Origin: CAVQSS01 sp963746605
GTDB taxonomy: Bacteria; Desulfobacterota; RBG-13-43-22
DNA: 64,000 bases
Assembly: GCA_963746605.1 (NCBI GenBank)
Contig: CAVVCH010000002.1
Coordinates: forward strand, 124,001 to 188,000
Direction: 5' to 3'
The position numbers and the translations under genes are program-made. Of this stretch, positions 8,613 to 19,400 are shown piece after piece (the stretch's first letter is position 1; every line of letters starts with the position of its first letter). The notes below the pieces were generated by a model, which worked only from the letters and a program-made list of their open reading frames with translations, ran no database searches and was not told where the DNA came from.

Positions 8613-9383
8613 GTGCCTTCCTTGCCAAAGATCGATCCGGAAAAATTGCCCAGACACATTGCCGTCATCATGGACGGCAATGGACGCTGGGCCCAACAAC
8701 GTTCTCTTCCCAGGATAGCCGGTCACCAGGCCGGGGTGGAGGCCGTTCGCCAAACCGTCGAGACCTGTCGGGAATTAGGCATTCCGGTACTGACCTTGTA
8801 CGCTTTTTCCCGGGAAAACTGGCAGCGTCCCAAGTGGGAAGTCCAGGCTCTCATGGGACTCCTCTCACAATACCTGCGATCCGAAATCAAAAAGCTGAAA
8901 CAAAATGACATTTCCTTGAGGGCCATCGGGAATCTGAGCCAGCTCCCGGACAAGGTACGCCAACTCCTGGCCCGGGCGCAGGAGCAAACCGAGGGTTGTA
9001 AGGGCCTGGTCTTGAATCTGGCCTTAAGTTATAGCGGGCGTTCAGAAATCATCCGGGCGGTTCGGAATCTGGTCCAGGATGTCCGCCAAGGAAAGGTGGA
9101 CCCCGAGGGAATTGATGAGGAGCTTTTTGAAAAGTACCTCTACACCGAAGGTTTGCCCGATCCGGACCTGCTGATCCGGACGAGCGGCGAATACCGTCTC
9201 AGCGATTTTCTGATCTATCAACTGGCCTATGCCGAAATTTACGTTACCAAAACCCTTTGGCCCGATTTCCGCAAGAAAGACCTGGTAGCCGCCATCACCG
9301 AATATCAAAACCGGGAAAGAAGATTCGGGTTGACCGGGGAACAAATTCAACGGCAAAATAACCTCTCCGCCAAACGGTCCTGA
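8613..9383 (+). CDS. uppS: Undecaprenyl diphosphate synthase (cis-prenyltransferase)
   Basis: The enzyme condenses isopentenyl diphosphates onto farnesyl diphosphate in cis to make the C55 lipid carrier for peptidoglycan and O-antigen. The catalytic loop VIMDGNGRWAQQR is at about residues 18-30, SRENW near 70, and the conserved C-terminal RTSGEYRLSDFLIYQLAYAE block near 189-208 binds the diphosphate. The chosen GTG start gives 256 residues. It sits between frr and cdsA, a widely conserved order linking translation genes with envelope lipid genes. Confidence 0.96.
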   Translation: MPSLPKIDPEKLPRHIAVIMDGNGRWAQQRSLPRIAGHQAGVEAVRQTVETCRELGIPVLTLYAFSRENWQRPKWEVQALMGLLSQYLRSEIKKLKQNDISLRAIGNLSQLPDKVRQLLARAQEQTEGCKGLVLNLALSYSGRSEIIRAVRNLVQDVRQGKVDPEGIDEELFEKYLYTEGLPDPDLLIRTSGEYRLSDFLIYQLAYAEIYVTKTLWPDFRKKDLVAAITEYQNRERRFGLTGEQIQRQNNLSAKRS

Positions 9384-9393
9384 AGGAACGGTT

Positions 9394-10212
9394 TTGGGCG
9401 CTCCCCTTTCGTCCCACTTCCAGCGTTTTCTGACCGCTGCCGCTATCATACCTTCCCTCTTCGCCTATATCGTCTGGGGGGGGCCGGTGCTTTTCGCCCT
9501 CCTGGTTTGGGTGGGTTTGCTGGTGGGCACCTTCGAATACTTATTCTTGACGGGTGGGGAGCGGAAGGTCGTGGAAGTCGGCCTGCACGGGGTCCTGGGG
9601 ACCATGGCTATCCTGGGCGTTTATTTCAACGGACTGCAGGGCCTTTTCGGGGCATTTATTTTCAATTTTATGGTCCTGGTTATGTACCTCGTCCTGACTT
9701 TTCAGGAAAAAGGTCTGTTTTTTGATCGTTTGGGAAAACAGCTTTTCGCCCTTTGTTATCTGCCCCTCTTTCTCCCTTTTCTTATTCTCCTCAGAGGCGG
9801 CCCTCAGGGGATCCACTGGATCTTCTTCTTACTGGCGGTGAATTATGCCGGGGATACGGCTGCCTATTACACGGGTCGGACCTTTGGCCGGAATAAATTG
9901 GCCCCGGCTGTCAGTCCAAAAAAAACCAGGGAAGGATCGATCGGCGGATTGGCTGCCAATGCTTTGGTTGCCTGGATTTTCCAGCAGACACTTTTCAGGA
10001 CTTTTCCCGCGGGGGAGTTGCTGCTGCTGGGCCTGGCCGTAGGGATACTCAGCCAGTTCGGCGATTTGTTGGAATCCATGCTGAAAAGGGCTTCCGGAGT
10101 CAAGGATTCGGGAATGCTATTTCCGGGTCACGGTGGATTTCTGGACCGGGTGGACAGCCTGCTGCTGCCGGCTCCCGTGGTCTATTTTTATCTCCAAATC
10201 GGACACGGATGA
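9394..10212 (+). CDS. cdsA: Phosphatidate cytidylyltransferase (CDP-diglyceride synthase)
   Basis: This polytopic inner-membrane enzyme makes CDP-diacylglycerol, the precursor of all bacterial phospholipids. The sequence is strongly hydrophobic with about seven or eight membrane segments. The family signature is visible toward the C-terminus: GDTAAYYTGRTFGRNKLAPAVSPKKTREG followed by SQFGDLLESMLKR and the closing KDSGMLFPGHGGFLDRVDS. The start is TTG at 9394 behind a GAAGGAA site. It is located between uppS and dxr in the expected order. Confidence 0.95.
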   Translation: MGAPLSSHFQRFLTAAAIIPSLFAYIVWGGPVLFALLVWVGLLVGTFEYLFLTGGERKVVEVGLHGVLGTMAILGVYFNGLQGLFGAFIFNFMVLVMYLVLTFQEKGLFFDRLGKQLFALCYLPLFLPFLILLRGGPQGIHWIFFLLAVNYAGDTAAYYTGRTFGRNKLAPAVSPKKTREGSIGGLAANALVAWIFQQTLFRTFPAGELLLLGLAVGILSQFGDLLESMLKRASGVKDSGMLFPGHGGFLDRVDSLLLPAPVVYFYLQIGHG

Positions 10213-10219
10213 GGATTCC

Positions 10220-11406
10220 GTGAGCGTCCCCAAGAGCATCGCCCTATTAGGCAGTACCGGTTCCATCGGGACCCAGACACTGGAATTGGTCCGACAATTT
10301 CCTGACAGGTTCTCCGTTTGCGGATTCGTAGCCGGGAGAAATATCTCCTTGCTTCTGGAAACAAATCGAAATCTTCAGGCCCCGCTGGGTTTCGGTGGCC
10401 ACCGAGGAGGAGGCCGTTGCCCTTCAGAACCGCCGGGGTCCTCGAATACACCCCGGAACGGATTTTTTGGGGAGTGGAAGGCCATGATCAAATCGCCTCC
10501 ATGGAGGAGGCCGAATTGGTCGTGTCGGCCCTGGTTGGAGCCGTGGGACTGCGGCCCACTCTGGCGGCGATTCGGGCCGGGAAGGCGGTGGCCCTGGCCA
10601 ACAAGGAAACCCTGGTCATGGCCGGTCCCCTGGTCATGGAAGAAGCCCGCCGACGAGGGGTCCCGATTTTGCCGGTGGACAGTGAGCACAGCGCGATTTT
10701 TCAAGTCCTCCAGGGACAGCGGCGGGATTCCGTCAAACGGATTATTTTGACGGCTTCCGGCGGTCCCTTTCGTGACCGTCCGCCGGGGCAAATGGATCGG
10801 ATCACCCGAGAAGAGGCCTTGCGGCACCCCAATTGGAAGATGGGACCTAAGATTACGATCGATTCGGCCACCCTGATGAACAAGGGGCTGGAAGTCATGG
10901 AGGCCCAATGGTTATTTGGAATTCCTTTGGAACAGGTGGCCATTACCATCCATCCCCAGAGCATCATTCACTCGCTGGTAGAGTATCGAGATGGGTCGAT
11001 TCTGGCCCAGATGGGACTTCCGGACATGCGGGTGCCGATCGCCTATGCCTTAGCCTATCCCGATCGATTGCCGCTGAACCAGGGATCAGTCGATCTGACG
11101 CAACTGGCCGGATTGACTTTTTTGGACCCGGACCCGGATAAATTTCCCTGCCTGGGCCTGGCCCTCAGGGCGGCCAGAACCGGTCAAAGCCTGCCGATTG
11201 TCTTGAATGCCGCCAACGAGGTGGCGGTGGAGTCATTCCTGCGGGGGGAACTGGATTATGGTGGGATCCCGGAAGTTATTCGTAGAATGTTGGACCGGCA
11301 TGTTATAATCAGCCCGGAAGGGCTGGAAGAGATCTTGGCGATCGATCTTCGTACCCGACGGGAAACGGCCGCCTTCATCTCAAACATGAATTTTAAAAAT
11401 TCATAG
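10220..11406 (+). CDS. dxr: 1-deoxy-D-xylulose 5-phosphate reductoisomerase, frame broken twice
   Basis: DXR performs the first committed step of the MEP isoprenoid pathway, feeding the neighbouring uppS. The N-terminal NADPH motif IALLGSTGSIGTQTL lies in one frame, the region WVSVATEEEAVALQNR in a second and the catalytic part (ANKETLVMAG, PVDSEHSAIFQ, TIDSATLMNKGLE, NAANEVAVE) in a third. Removing one base near 10360 (GGAAACAAA) and one near 10436 (CCGGGGTC) restores a continuous 394-residue protein, close to the 398 of E. coli. The GTG start at 10220 follows GAGGA. Both breaks are one-base insertions in short homopolymers and are read as sequence errors. Confidence 0.93.
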
Positions 11407-11422
11407 AATCGAGAGTGGATTT

Positions 11423-12571
11423 ATGGAATCCTTTTTTATCTGTTTCAGTTGGCCTGCATCCTTCCTGGCCAACGCCGCTTCGTTACCGGGATGGGGGCAG
11501 GCTTTCCTCTGGAAGGTCATCCCTTTCGTTATCGTTCTGGGGCTTCTCATATTTTTTCATGAGCTGGGGCACTTTCTGGCTGCTAAAGGATTTGGAGTCA
11601 AAGTGATTCGTTTTTCCTTCGGCCTGGGCCCACGTCTGGTGGGGTTCAAATGGGGCGAAACCGATTATTGTCTATCCGCCTTTCCCCTCGGCGGTTTCGT
11701 CAAGATGGTCGGAGAAGGGACCGATGAGGAGGTTTCAGCGGAAGAAGGGGAGCGTTCTTTTGCCCAAAAACCGATCTGGCAGCGAATCGTTATTGTATTC
11801 TGCGGTCCCCTGTTTAATTTCCTTTTCGCTTTTATGGTGTTTTTTCTTGTTTTTCTGGCCATGGGTCAGATGTCCTTGACCAATGAAATCGGTGAGGTGA
11901 AAAAGGGGTATCCCGCCGAGCAGGCCGGATTGCGACCCGGGGATAAGATTGTTCAAATCGCCGGAAAGCCGATCAGCGGCTGGAAAGAATTGCCGGAAAC
12001 GATTCGGAAACACCCGCAACAACCTCTCCGGGTGGTTTATGAACGGGGGAATCAGCGGTTTGAAGTCACCGTGACCCCTATTAAAAGCCCGGTAAAAAAT
12101 ATCTTTGGCGAAGAGGTCCAGGAAGCGGTCATCGGCATAACCCCGGCCGGCAAATTGATTAAACGGAACCTGAGCCTTTTCGAGGCCCTCCGGGATGGAG
12201 GGATCCAAACCTGGAATATCTCCAAGATGACCGTTACCAGCCTGGTCATGCTGATTCAGCGGCGATTGCCTTTGGAAACCTTGGGCGGTCCTATTTTCAT
12301 TGCCCAGTTAGCCGGTCAACAGGCTCAGGAAGGCTGGGTCAATCTGATCTTTTTTACGGCGTTACTGAGCATCAATTTGGGGATTTTAAACCTGCTGCCT
12401 ATTCCCATATTGGATGGCGGGCACATTTTTTTCTTTCTGGTGGAATCCATCCTCCGCCGGCCATTGAGCCTGAAATCCAGGGAGGTCGCCCAGCAGGTGG
12501 GGATGTTCGTCTTGATCCTGCTCATGGTCTTCGTGTTTTATAACGACTTGATCCGGCTGTTTACTAAATGA
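11423..12571 (+). CDS. rseP: Site-2 intramembrane metalloprotease, RseP/MmpA type
   Basis: RseP cleaves anti-sigma factors and signal peptides within the inner membrane. The zinc motif HELGH is at residues 46-50 in the first membrane segment and the third ligand motif NLLPIPILDGGH lies near 313-324. A single PDZ domain, with EVKKGYPAEQAGLRPGD, occupies roughly 155-235; E. coli RseP has two, so this is the shorter one-PDZ form common outside Gammaproteobacteria. The N-terminus has an extra hydrophobic stretch before the HELGH helix. It is 16 bp from dxr and overlaps tsaB by 4 bp. Confidence 0.94.
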   Translation: MESFFICFSWPASFLANAASLPGWGQAFLWKVIPFVIVLGLLIFFHELGHFLAAKGFGVKVIRFSFGLGPRLVGFKWGETDYCLSAFPLGGFVKMVGEGTDEEVSAEEGERSFAQKPIWQRIVIVFCGPLFNFLFAFMVFFLVFLAMGQMSLTNEIGEVKKGYPAEQAGLRPGDKIVQIAGKPISGWKELPETIRKHPQQPLRVVYERGNQRFEVTVTPIKSPVKNIFGEEVQEAVIGITPAGKLIKRNLSLFEALRDGGIQTWNISKMTVTSLVMLIQRRLPLETLGGPIFIAQLAGQQAQEGWVNLIFFTALLSINLGILNLLPIPILDGGHIFFFLVESILRRPLSLKSREVAQQVGMFVLILLMVFVFYNDLIRLFTK

Positions 12572-13263
12572 AAGTGCTGGCCCTCGATACCGCCACCGAA
12601 ATCGGGGCGATTGCCCTGGTGGAAGAGGATACGCTCCTGGCCCAGGTCCAGCTTCGAGTCGAAAAAACCCATTCTCAAAACCTTTGGAGAAGCATTTGTT
12701 TTCTCCTGTTGGAAACCGGGTGGGGTTTGGAACAGATCGATCTCTGGGCCGTTTCCAGCGGGCCGGGAAGTTTCACCGGGGTCCGGATCGGGCTGGCGAC
12801 CATCAAAGGATTGGCTTGGGTAACCCGAAAACCGGTGGTCGGAGTTTCGACGTTGGAGGTCCTGGCTTTTTCCGTGACCCCAACGCCTTATCTGATCTGT
12901 CCAGTCCTCGATGCCCGCCGCCAGGAGGTTTATTTTGCCTTGTATCGGTACAACCCCGCGGGATCGCTCCTGCCGGTCCGGGAACCGGGGCATGCTAGTC
13001 CCCAGGCGTTGGTGCAGCAGATCGAGGAGCCGACCGTTTTTTTAGGCAACGGGGTTCGACGCTACCAGGAAGTATTTAGAGACCATTTAGGTCCTCGGGC
13101 CCTGGTTTCGGAGTGCTGGGGTCATCCCCTGTCCGGATTTACTCTGGCCGTGATGGCGCAAAAAAAGTTCCGCCAGGGGGAAGGTGGAAGCGCCGGAGAA
13201 GTCAGTCCCCTGTACCTTCGTCCGGTCGATGCGAAAGTTACAGGCAATGGAATCGCCCGGTAA
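12568..13263 (+). CDS. tsaB: tRNA threonylcarbamoyladenosine biosynthesis protein TsaB
   Basis: TsaB is the ASKHA-fold scaffold partner of TsaD in making t6A37 of ANN-decoding tRNAs. The N-terminus MKVLALDTATEIGAIAL and the SSGPGSFTGVRIGLATIKG motif (about 66-84) are diagnostic, as is the VLDARRQEVYFALY block near 113-126. It overlaps the rseP stop by 4 bp (ATGA), so it is translationally coupled. The 231 residues match the family. A histidine kinase begins 6 bp after its stop. Confidence 0.93.
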   Translation: MKVLALDTATEIGAIALVEEDTLLAQVQLRVEKTHSQNLWRSICFLLLETGWGLEQIDLWAVSSGPGSFTGVRIGLATIKGLAWVTRKPVVGVSTLEVLAFSVTPTPYLICPVLDARRQEVYFALYRYNPAGSLLPVREPGHASPQALVQQIEEPTVFLGNGVRRYQEVFRDHLGPRALVSECWGHPLSGFTLAVMAQKKFRQGEGGSAGEVSPLYLRPVDAKVTGNGIAR

Positions 13264-13269
13264 AAAGCC

Positions 13270-15048
13270 ATGCGTTTGAAAGTCGGCCATAAGCTGATTC
13301 TGATTTATTTGGTCTCCCTGTGCCTGGCCCTGTCAGCGGTCCTGATTACCGCCCAATCCATTATTTCCCAGCAGGTTCAACGGCGGCACCAGAAAAAATT
13401 GGACAGCCTGGCCCAAAGCGTTTTTTTTCGGTTGGAAAAAGAGAAGGACCAGATTCGGCTGCTGATCCGGGCCATCGCCCATCTGGGCCAAATGGGTTTT
13501 CTGGTGGACCAGGCCGAAGTCACGGGCATCAAACGGTTGGTTTACCCGGTTTTTAAGGATTCCGCTTTGGATATACTGTACATCGTGAGCCATCAGCGGG
13601 GCGTATTGGTGCAGTTTCAATCGGATCGCTTCACCCGTCTGAGCCGGCAGGAAATACCCCTGATTCGCAAAGCGATCCTGGGGGATTATCGGGTTCGATT
13701 GAGCCGCTGGGAAGGGGGGATTTTTTTGACCGGAAGCGCCCCCATCTATATTGAAGAAACCGGTATCGGGCAGGTCTACGCCGGGATCCTGCTCAACAGC
13801 GACTTTGTCAGGGAACTGGCCAAAGATACCGATGCCTTCATGGCCATTATCAAGGAGGGAAACGTCATCGCCAGCACCTTTTCTCAAAAAGGTGAGGAGT
13901 CGGAAGAACTGGAATTTTCAGAGGAACTCCTGCAGGATATCAAGGCCCTCAAGGGTCAAACGCTACCGGTGGACGTAGAAGACAAATTATATACCCTGAA
14001 ATCCATTCCCCTGCGGGACGAGGGCGGGAACCTTTTGGGCCTCTTGGCGATCGGTCTCTCCCGCAGTGAATTCAACCAGACTGCCGGTTCTCTGACGCGC
14101 AATATCCTGCTGATCGGGGCCGCGGCGGCCGGATTCGGAGTCCTGCTGACCTTTCTCCTGACCCACGGCCTGAGGAAACAGATAAACTATCTCTCCCAAG
14201 GGACAGAACGAATCAGTACCGGGACCTTAACCGGGGAAATACCCATGACCAGCCGTGACGAGTTGGGAAATCTGGCCAAGTCCTTTAACCAGATGGTTGA
14301 AACCCTGAAAGAACGGGACCGGGTTCTGGAAGAAGAAAAAGAAAAGATTTTGGGCAACGTGGATTTTTTGTCCATGATGGTCCACGATGTGAAAGCCCCT
14401 ATTGCCGGCGTCCGGCTAATGACGGACCTCCTCTTGGAGGAAGAACTGACCGGCGATATCAAACCTCGGCTTCTAGGGATGCGGGAAAGTATTGAAGAAC
14501 TGCTGGCCCATCTGCAAAATGTCCTGTCCATTTCCCAAATCGAAAAAGGCCCCTTTACCCTGAATAAGGAAGAGGTCTCCCTGAATTCCATCACCGCCTT
14601 CGTCCGTTCCCAATGTCAAATCATGGCCGAAAGCAAGGGGATTCATTGGCTGGAGGAATATGACCCGTCCCTTCCTGATATTCCGGCCGACGAGTTTTAT
14701 CTGGAGCGGCTTATCTACAACCTCCTGATCAATGCCCTCCATTGGGCCCCGCGGGGCGGCTGGGTCCGCGTCAAAACCGGCCGGTTGAAAGCACCCGGGC
14801 CCGAAGGGGTCTATGTAGAGGTCGGAGACAATGGCCCCGGGGTTTCCCCGGAGCAGAGGCCGCAGCTTTTCCAGAAATACAACTTCCAGCGCGGCAAAGG
14901 GGACAGCGCTTCGGCCCATTCCGGATTGGGATTGTATATCGCTCAATTGATAGCCAAGGCCCATGGCGGGCTGATCGAGGAGCAGGGACGGGAGGGTGAG
15001 GGCGCCCGCTTTGTTTTTTCCTTACCCCATCAGTCCCGGTTGGGATAG
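13270..15048 (+). CDS. Membrane sensor histidine kinase with HAMP domain
   Basis: An inner-membrane sensor kinase: membrane helix at about 9-30, a roughly 245-residue extracytoplasmic sensor domain of the Cache-like type, second membrane helix near 278-300, HAMP linker to about 352, a HisKA domain with phospho-acceptor H372 in MMVHDVKAP, and a HATPase domain with N-box NLLINAL (484-490) and DNGPG (520-524). It follows tsaB at 6 bp and is followed at 3 bp by its response regulator, so the two form a two-component pair. The HD pair in VHDVKAP instead of the usual HExxNP marks a less common H-box subtype. The signal sensed cannot be told. Confidence 0.88.
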   Translation: MRLKVGHKLILIYLVSLCLALSAVLITAQSIISQQVQRRHQKKLDSLAQSVFFRLEKEKDQIRLLIRAIAHLGQMGFLVDQAEVTGIKRLVYPVFKDSALDILYIVSHQRGVLVQFQSDRFTRLSRQEIPLIRKAILGDYRVRLSRWEGGIFLTGSAPIYIEETGIGQVYAGILLNSDFVRELAKDTDAFMAIIKEGNVIASTFSQKGEESEELEFSEELLQDIKALKGQTLPVDVEDKLYTLKSIPLRDEGGNLLGLLAIGLSRSEFNQTAGSLTRNILLIGAAAAGFGVLLTFLLTHGLRKQINYLSQGTERISTGTLTGEIPMTSRDELGNLAKSFNQMVETLKERDRVLEEEKEKILGNVDFLSMMVHDVKAPIAGVRLMTDLLLEEELTGDIKPRLLGMRESIEELLAHLQNVLSISQIEKGPFTLNKEEVSLNSITAFVRSQCQIMAESKGIHWLEEYDPSLPDIPADEFYLERLIYNLLINALHWAPRGGWVRVKTGRLKAPGPEGVYVEVGDNGPGVSPEQRPQLFQKYNFQRGKGDSASAHSGLGLYIAQLIAKAHGGLIEEQGREGEGARFVFSLPHQSRLG

Positions 15049-15051
15049 ACG

Positions 15052-16401
15052 ATGGCCAGCATCCTGGTAGTGGATGATGATCTGAACACCTGTCAAGCCC
15101 TGCAGTTGATGTTGAGCAAGGAAGGCCATGACCTCCTGGAAACCCACAGCGGTAAGGAGGCTTTGGAAAAAGTTCGGGGCGAAGCGGTGGATTTGGCGAT
15201 CATCGATTGGAAGATGCCCGGAATGAATGGGCTGGAATTTTTTCAGGCGCTGAAAGCCATTCGGCCGGAAGTCGTCGGGCTGATGATTTCCGCCCATGCC
15301 ACGGTGGACCTGGCGGTCAGTGCCATCAAAGGCGGCGTTTTTGATTTTATCACCAAACCGTTTCGGATGGGAGACATCAAAAAAGCGATTGCCCGGGCAC
15401 TGGAGGCCCAGGCCCTGGTGGTGGAAAACCGGCGATTGCGTCAGGCCCTGAAAGAAAAGGCCTCCTTCTCCAGCATTATCGGCAAAAGTCCGGCTTTTGT
15501 CCAAATCATGGACCTGGTGGCCAAGATCGCCCCGACCCGAAGTACCGTCTTGCTTACCGGAGAGAGCGGGACGGGGAAAGAAATCATCGCTGAAGCCCTT
15601 CATTTCGCCAGCACCCGAGAAGACCAGCCCTTGGTCAAAGTCAATTGCGGGGCGCTCAATGAGAGTTTGTTGGAGTCCGAATTGTTCGGCCATGAGAAAG
15701 GCGCTTTCACCGGGGCCTTTCATCAACGCTTGGGCCGTTTTGAGTCGGCGGATAGGGGGACCATTTTTTTGGATGAGATCGGGGAAATGAGCCCGGGGAT
15801 GCAGGTGAAAATGTTGCGGGTGCTCCAGGACGGGTCACTGGAAAGAGTGGGCAGTAGTCAATCGATTCGAGTCGACGTGCGTATCCTGGCCGCCACCAAT
15901 CGGAATTTGGAAGAAGAGGTTAAAGCCGGCCGATTTCGGAGCGATCTTTTTTATCGATTGAATGTAATTTCCATCGAAATCCCTCCGCTCCGGGAGCGCC
16001 GAGAGGATATCCCGCTTTTAGCGAATTATTTCTTGAATAAGTACGGAGAGCTGAATAATAAAAAGATCCAGGGGTTTTCTCTTGACGTGCATCGGGTGTT
16101 GACCGGCTATCATTGGCCGGGCAACGTGCGGGAATTGGAGAATGTCATCGAACGGGCGGTATCGCTGTGCCAGACCGCGACCATTGAGCCCTCCGATCTG
16201 CCCCCCCGGATTATTTCCAGCCTGCCCGAGGCGGTGGAACAGGTTATTATTCCCATCGGGTCTTCGTTAGAAGAAGTGGAACAGTTGGTTATCGAAAAGA
16301 CCCTGATAAAAACCAAGGGCGACAAGAAGTTGACCGCTCGAATGCTGGGGATCAGCCTGTCCAGCTTGTATAATAAGATCAGTCGAAATGCCCCCATCTA
16401 A
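15052..16401 (+). CDS. Sigma54-dependent response regulator (NtrC family)
   Basis: The protein has a receiver domain with D9/D10, phosphorylatable D52 and K102, a sigma54-activating AAA+ domain with Walker A GESGTGKE (170-177) and the sigma54-contacting GAFTGA loop (217-222), and a C-terminal Fis-type helix-turn-helix. It is thus a full RpoN-dependent activator, phosphorylated presumably by the kinase gene just upstream (3 bp gap). Its end overlaps the start of the large TPR gene by 14 bp, which suggests that the TPR protein belongs to the same regulatory unit. Confidence 0.92.
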   Translation: MASILVVDDDLNTCQALQLMLSKEGHDLLETHSGKEALEKVRGEAVDLAIIDWKMPGMNGLEFFQALKAIRPEVVGLMISAHATVDLAVSAIKGGVFDFITKPFRMGDIKKAIARALEAQALVVENRRLRQALKEKASFSSIIGKSPAFVQIMDLVAKIAPTRSTVLLTGESGTGKEIIAEALHFASTREDQPLVKVNCGALNESLLESELFGHEKGAFTGAFHQRLGRFESADRGTIFLDEIGEMSPGMQVKMLRVLQDGSLERVGSSQSIRVDVRILAATNRNLEEEVKAGRFRSDLFYRLNVISIEIPPLRERREDIPLLANYFLNKYGELNNKKIQGFSLDVHRVLTGYHWPGNVRELENVIERAVSLCQTATIEPSDLPPRIISSLPEAVEQVIIPIGSSLEEVEQLVIEKTLIKTKGDKKLTARMLGISLSSLYNKISRNAPI

Positions 16402-19400
16402 CCCGCAAACGCACGGTCTGGACTTCTTTCGGCCTTGGAATTCAGAGAAAGCCGGGCGACGATCGGACTGCCTCCGCCTTCGTTTTCAGAAGCTTTGGAA
16501 CCGCTGCCGGCCCTGCTTGGTGGGGTTGGCCTTTGGCGGGGCGCTACTCCTCCAGTCCCCAGGGAGCATGTCCGCCCAGGGCCCCGCACCAAAGGCCCCC
16601 GGCCTCCGAGAAGTCCCGCCCATTGAAACCAAGGTCAAACAGGTCCCGGGGGATGGATCCTATTCCGTGCCATTCTGGAAGCAGCACTGGGAACGAGGTC
16701 GAAAATTTGTATTTCAGAAGGAGTACGGCCAGGCCGTTGCCGCCTATAAACAGGCCTTAGCGCTTAAGCCGAATTTGGACGAGGCTCGGTTGGAGTTGGT
16801 GCGACTGCTCGAGACGCTGCAACGCTACGAAGAAGCATCCAGGGAACTGGAACTCTTTGTCGAACACCAACCCCAACAACTCAAGGAACAACAGGAACTG
16901 GGCGATCTTTTCCTGTTGCGCAAGGAATACCGCCGGGCGGCGGAATGGTACCAGCGGGTCCTGTTGAAGGATCCGGAAAACCTGACCGTCCGGTTGTCGC
17001 TGGCCGGCGCCTTTTCCCAGATCGGGGAGATGGAAAAGGCCCTATTGGAGTGGCGTCAGGTCCTGATCCGGGATCCGCAGCACCTGGAGGCCCGGATAAA
17101 CCTGGCGGAGGGGTTGCGGGTTACCCGCCGGTTCGATGAAGCGATTTCGATTTTGGAGGGTCTGGTCAAGTCGTTTCCCAAACAACCAGGTCTAAAAAAG
17201 AAATTAGCTCAGGCCCTGGTGGCGGCCCAGCGAAATAAGGAGGCGCTCCCCTATCTACAGGAGATCAATCGCTCCGACCCGAACGATCTGGAAGTCCAAT
17301 TGTTATTGGCCCGGGTTCTGGCGGCCGGCAAGAATTATGATCAATCGTTACCCTACCTGGAAACCTATTTAACCAAAAAGCCGGAAAACACGGCGGCCCT
17401 GCTGGAAAAGGCCCGGATTCTTTTAAATCAGGGCCAAATCAACCAGGCGCTGGATATCTTTCGACAGATCAGGAAACTGTCCCCCGGGGACACCGACATC
17501 CAGCGGGAGATCGCCGAAGCCTTTTTTGCCTCCGGCAAGTATCCCGAGGCCCTCGCGGAGTTTCAGGTCTTAGGCCGACAGTTTCCCGAAAACGTTCACA
17601 TTCAGGAAAGATTGGGCTACCTCTATCTGCAGACAAAAAACTACAAACAGGCCGTAGCGGCCTATGAGGCCGCCCTGGCCATTGAGCCGGAATATGTTTA
17701 CGCCCAATTGGGTCTGGCCCGGGCCTACAATCTTTCCGGTCAAAAAGAAAAGGCCGTTCCTTATTATCAACGCCTGCTGAAAAACCGGGAAAATCCGGAG
17801 ATCAAATTGGAACTGGCTTCTTTGTTGATCGAAATGCAGAACTTCCAGGAGGCTTTTGAAATTTATGAAGGGCTGCTCCGAGAAGATCCCGGCCTTTGGG
17901 AGGTCCGTTATCGATGGGCTACGGCGCTTTATCGTCTAAAGGAGTTTCGCCAGGCAAACGCTCAGTTGGAAAGATTGATTCAGGATCAGCCCAATCACGC
18001 CGGCATCTGGACCTTGTTGGGATATAACGCCCTCGAATGGGGAAATGTTCGGGAGGCCCAACAGGCCTTCCAAAAAGTATTGTTGCTGGGGGAAGATGTG
18101 GGCAACATCTTGATCCGTCTCGGAGAAATCTTCCGCCTGTTGGGACGACCCTTTAAAGGGGCCAATTATTTGGATTGGGCCCTGACCCTGAAACCCGATG
18201 ATCAGGAAATCGTCATTCAAAAGGCGCTGGCTTTCATTGACGGCGGCAATTATTCTCAGGCCCAAAACCTGATTCGGCCTTTGTTGTTCAAGAATCCGGG
18301 CTCGTTGACCCTGAACCGGGTGCAAGGCCGATGGCTGGCGGCCTTGGAACGTAACGAGGAGTTTGAGGTTCTTAGTCGACACCTGGAGCAGTCCTTTCCG
18401 GCAGAGCAGGGGCTCATTCTTCAAGACCGGGCTGATTACTATTTGAAAAAAAAGCAGGCAGGATTGGCCATAGCCGCGCTGAAAGCGGCCCAGTCAAAAA
18501 AACCCGAGGATCTGCAAATTCTTCGCAGCCTGGGGCGAGCCCTGATCGAAAATCAACAGTGGACGGAAGCGGAAGGTTTTTATCAAGGGTTGATCACTGA
18601 AAAAAAAGTTCTTTTGGACGAAGCACACCTCGGGCTGGCCCGGATTAATAGGCATCAGGGAAAACCGGTTCAGGCCATTGAACACTTATGGAAGGCGTTG
18701 GCCCAGGATCCCGACTCGATCGAAGCACGTTTTTGGCTGTGGCGTCTTCAGTTTCGGAAAGAAGGGGGAGAGGGGATTTCCAAGGTCGAAGAAAACCTTT
18801 GGGAATTTGCCAGGTCCCGGGAAAGGGGATTGCTGGAACTGGCCCAACAGTTGACGGCGGAGAAACAGTGGGAGCCGGCCTTGGCCATCCTTCGGGAGAT
18901 CATCGAAAAGGGAGAGGATGATGAGGTAATTCTCGCGGCCCTGACCCTGGCCGATTACCTGCTTTCCAACGAAGAATACGAAAATGCCCAGATCTTTTTG
19001 GATACGCTGCAAAAGAGGTTTCCTCGGAATCAAAAAATTACTCGCAAGTTGATTCAGGCCCTCAGCTTAAATAAGTCTTTCGGCGAGGCCATTAAGGCGA
19101 TTGACGGTTTACTGAAAATTGAAGACCCCCAGGATCCGGTGTTGAATAGAAGAAAAGCGCGACTGTTGGAAAAATGGAATAAACACGACGCCTCCCAACG
19201 GACCTATGCCTCTTTACTTACCCCCTCGGTGGATCAGATTCTGAAGGATAAAATTCAACGGGAGCAATGGCTCGCCGTTATTTCCGGGGCTGAAACCTTG
19301 AAGGTTTTATGGGATGAGCCTCCTTCCCAAACTATCTTTCGGTTCTACGAAGAGTGGTGCAAACGCTTGGAAACGGTGAACTGGGATTCCGGCCTCCAAA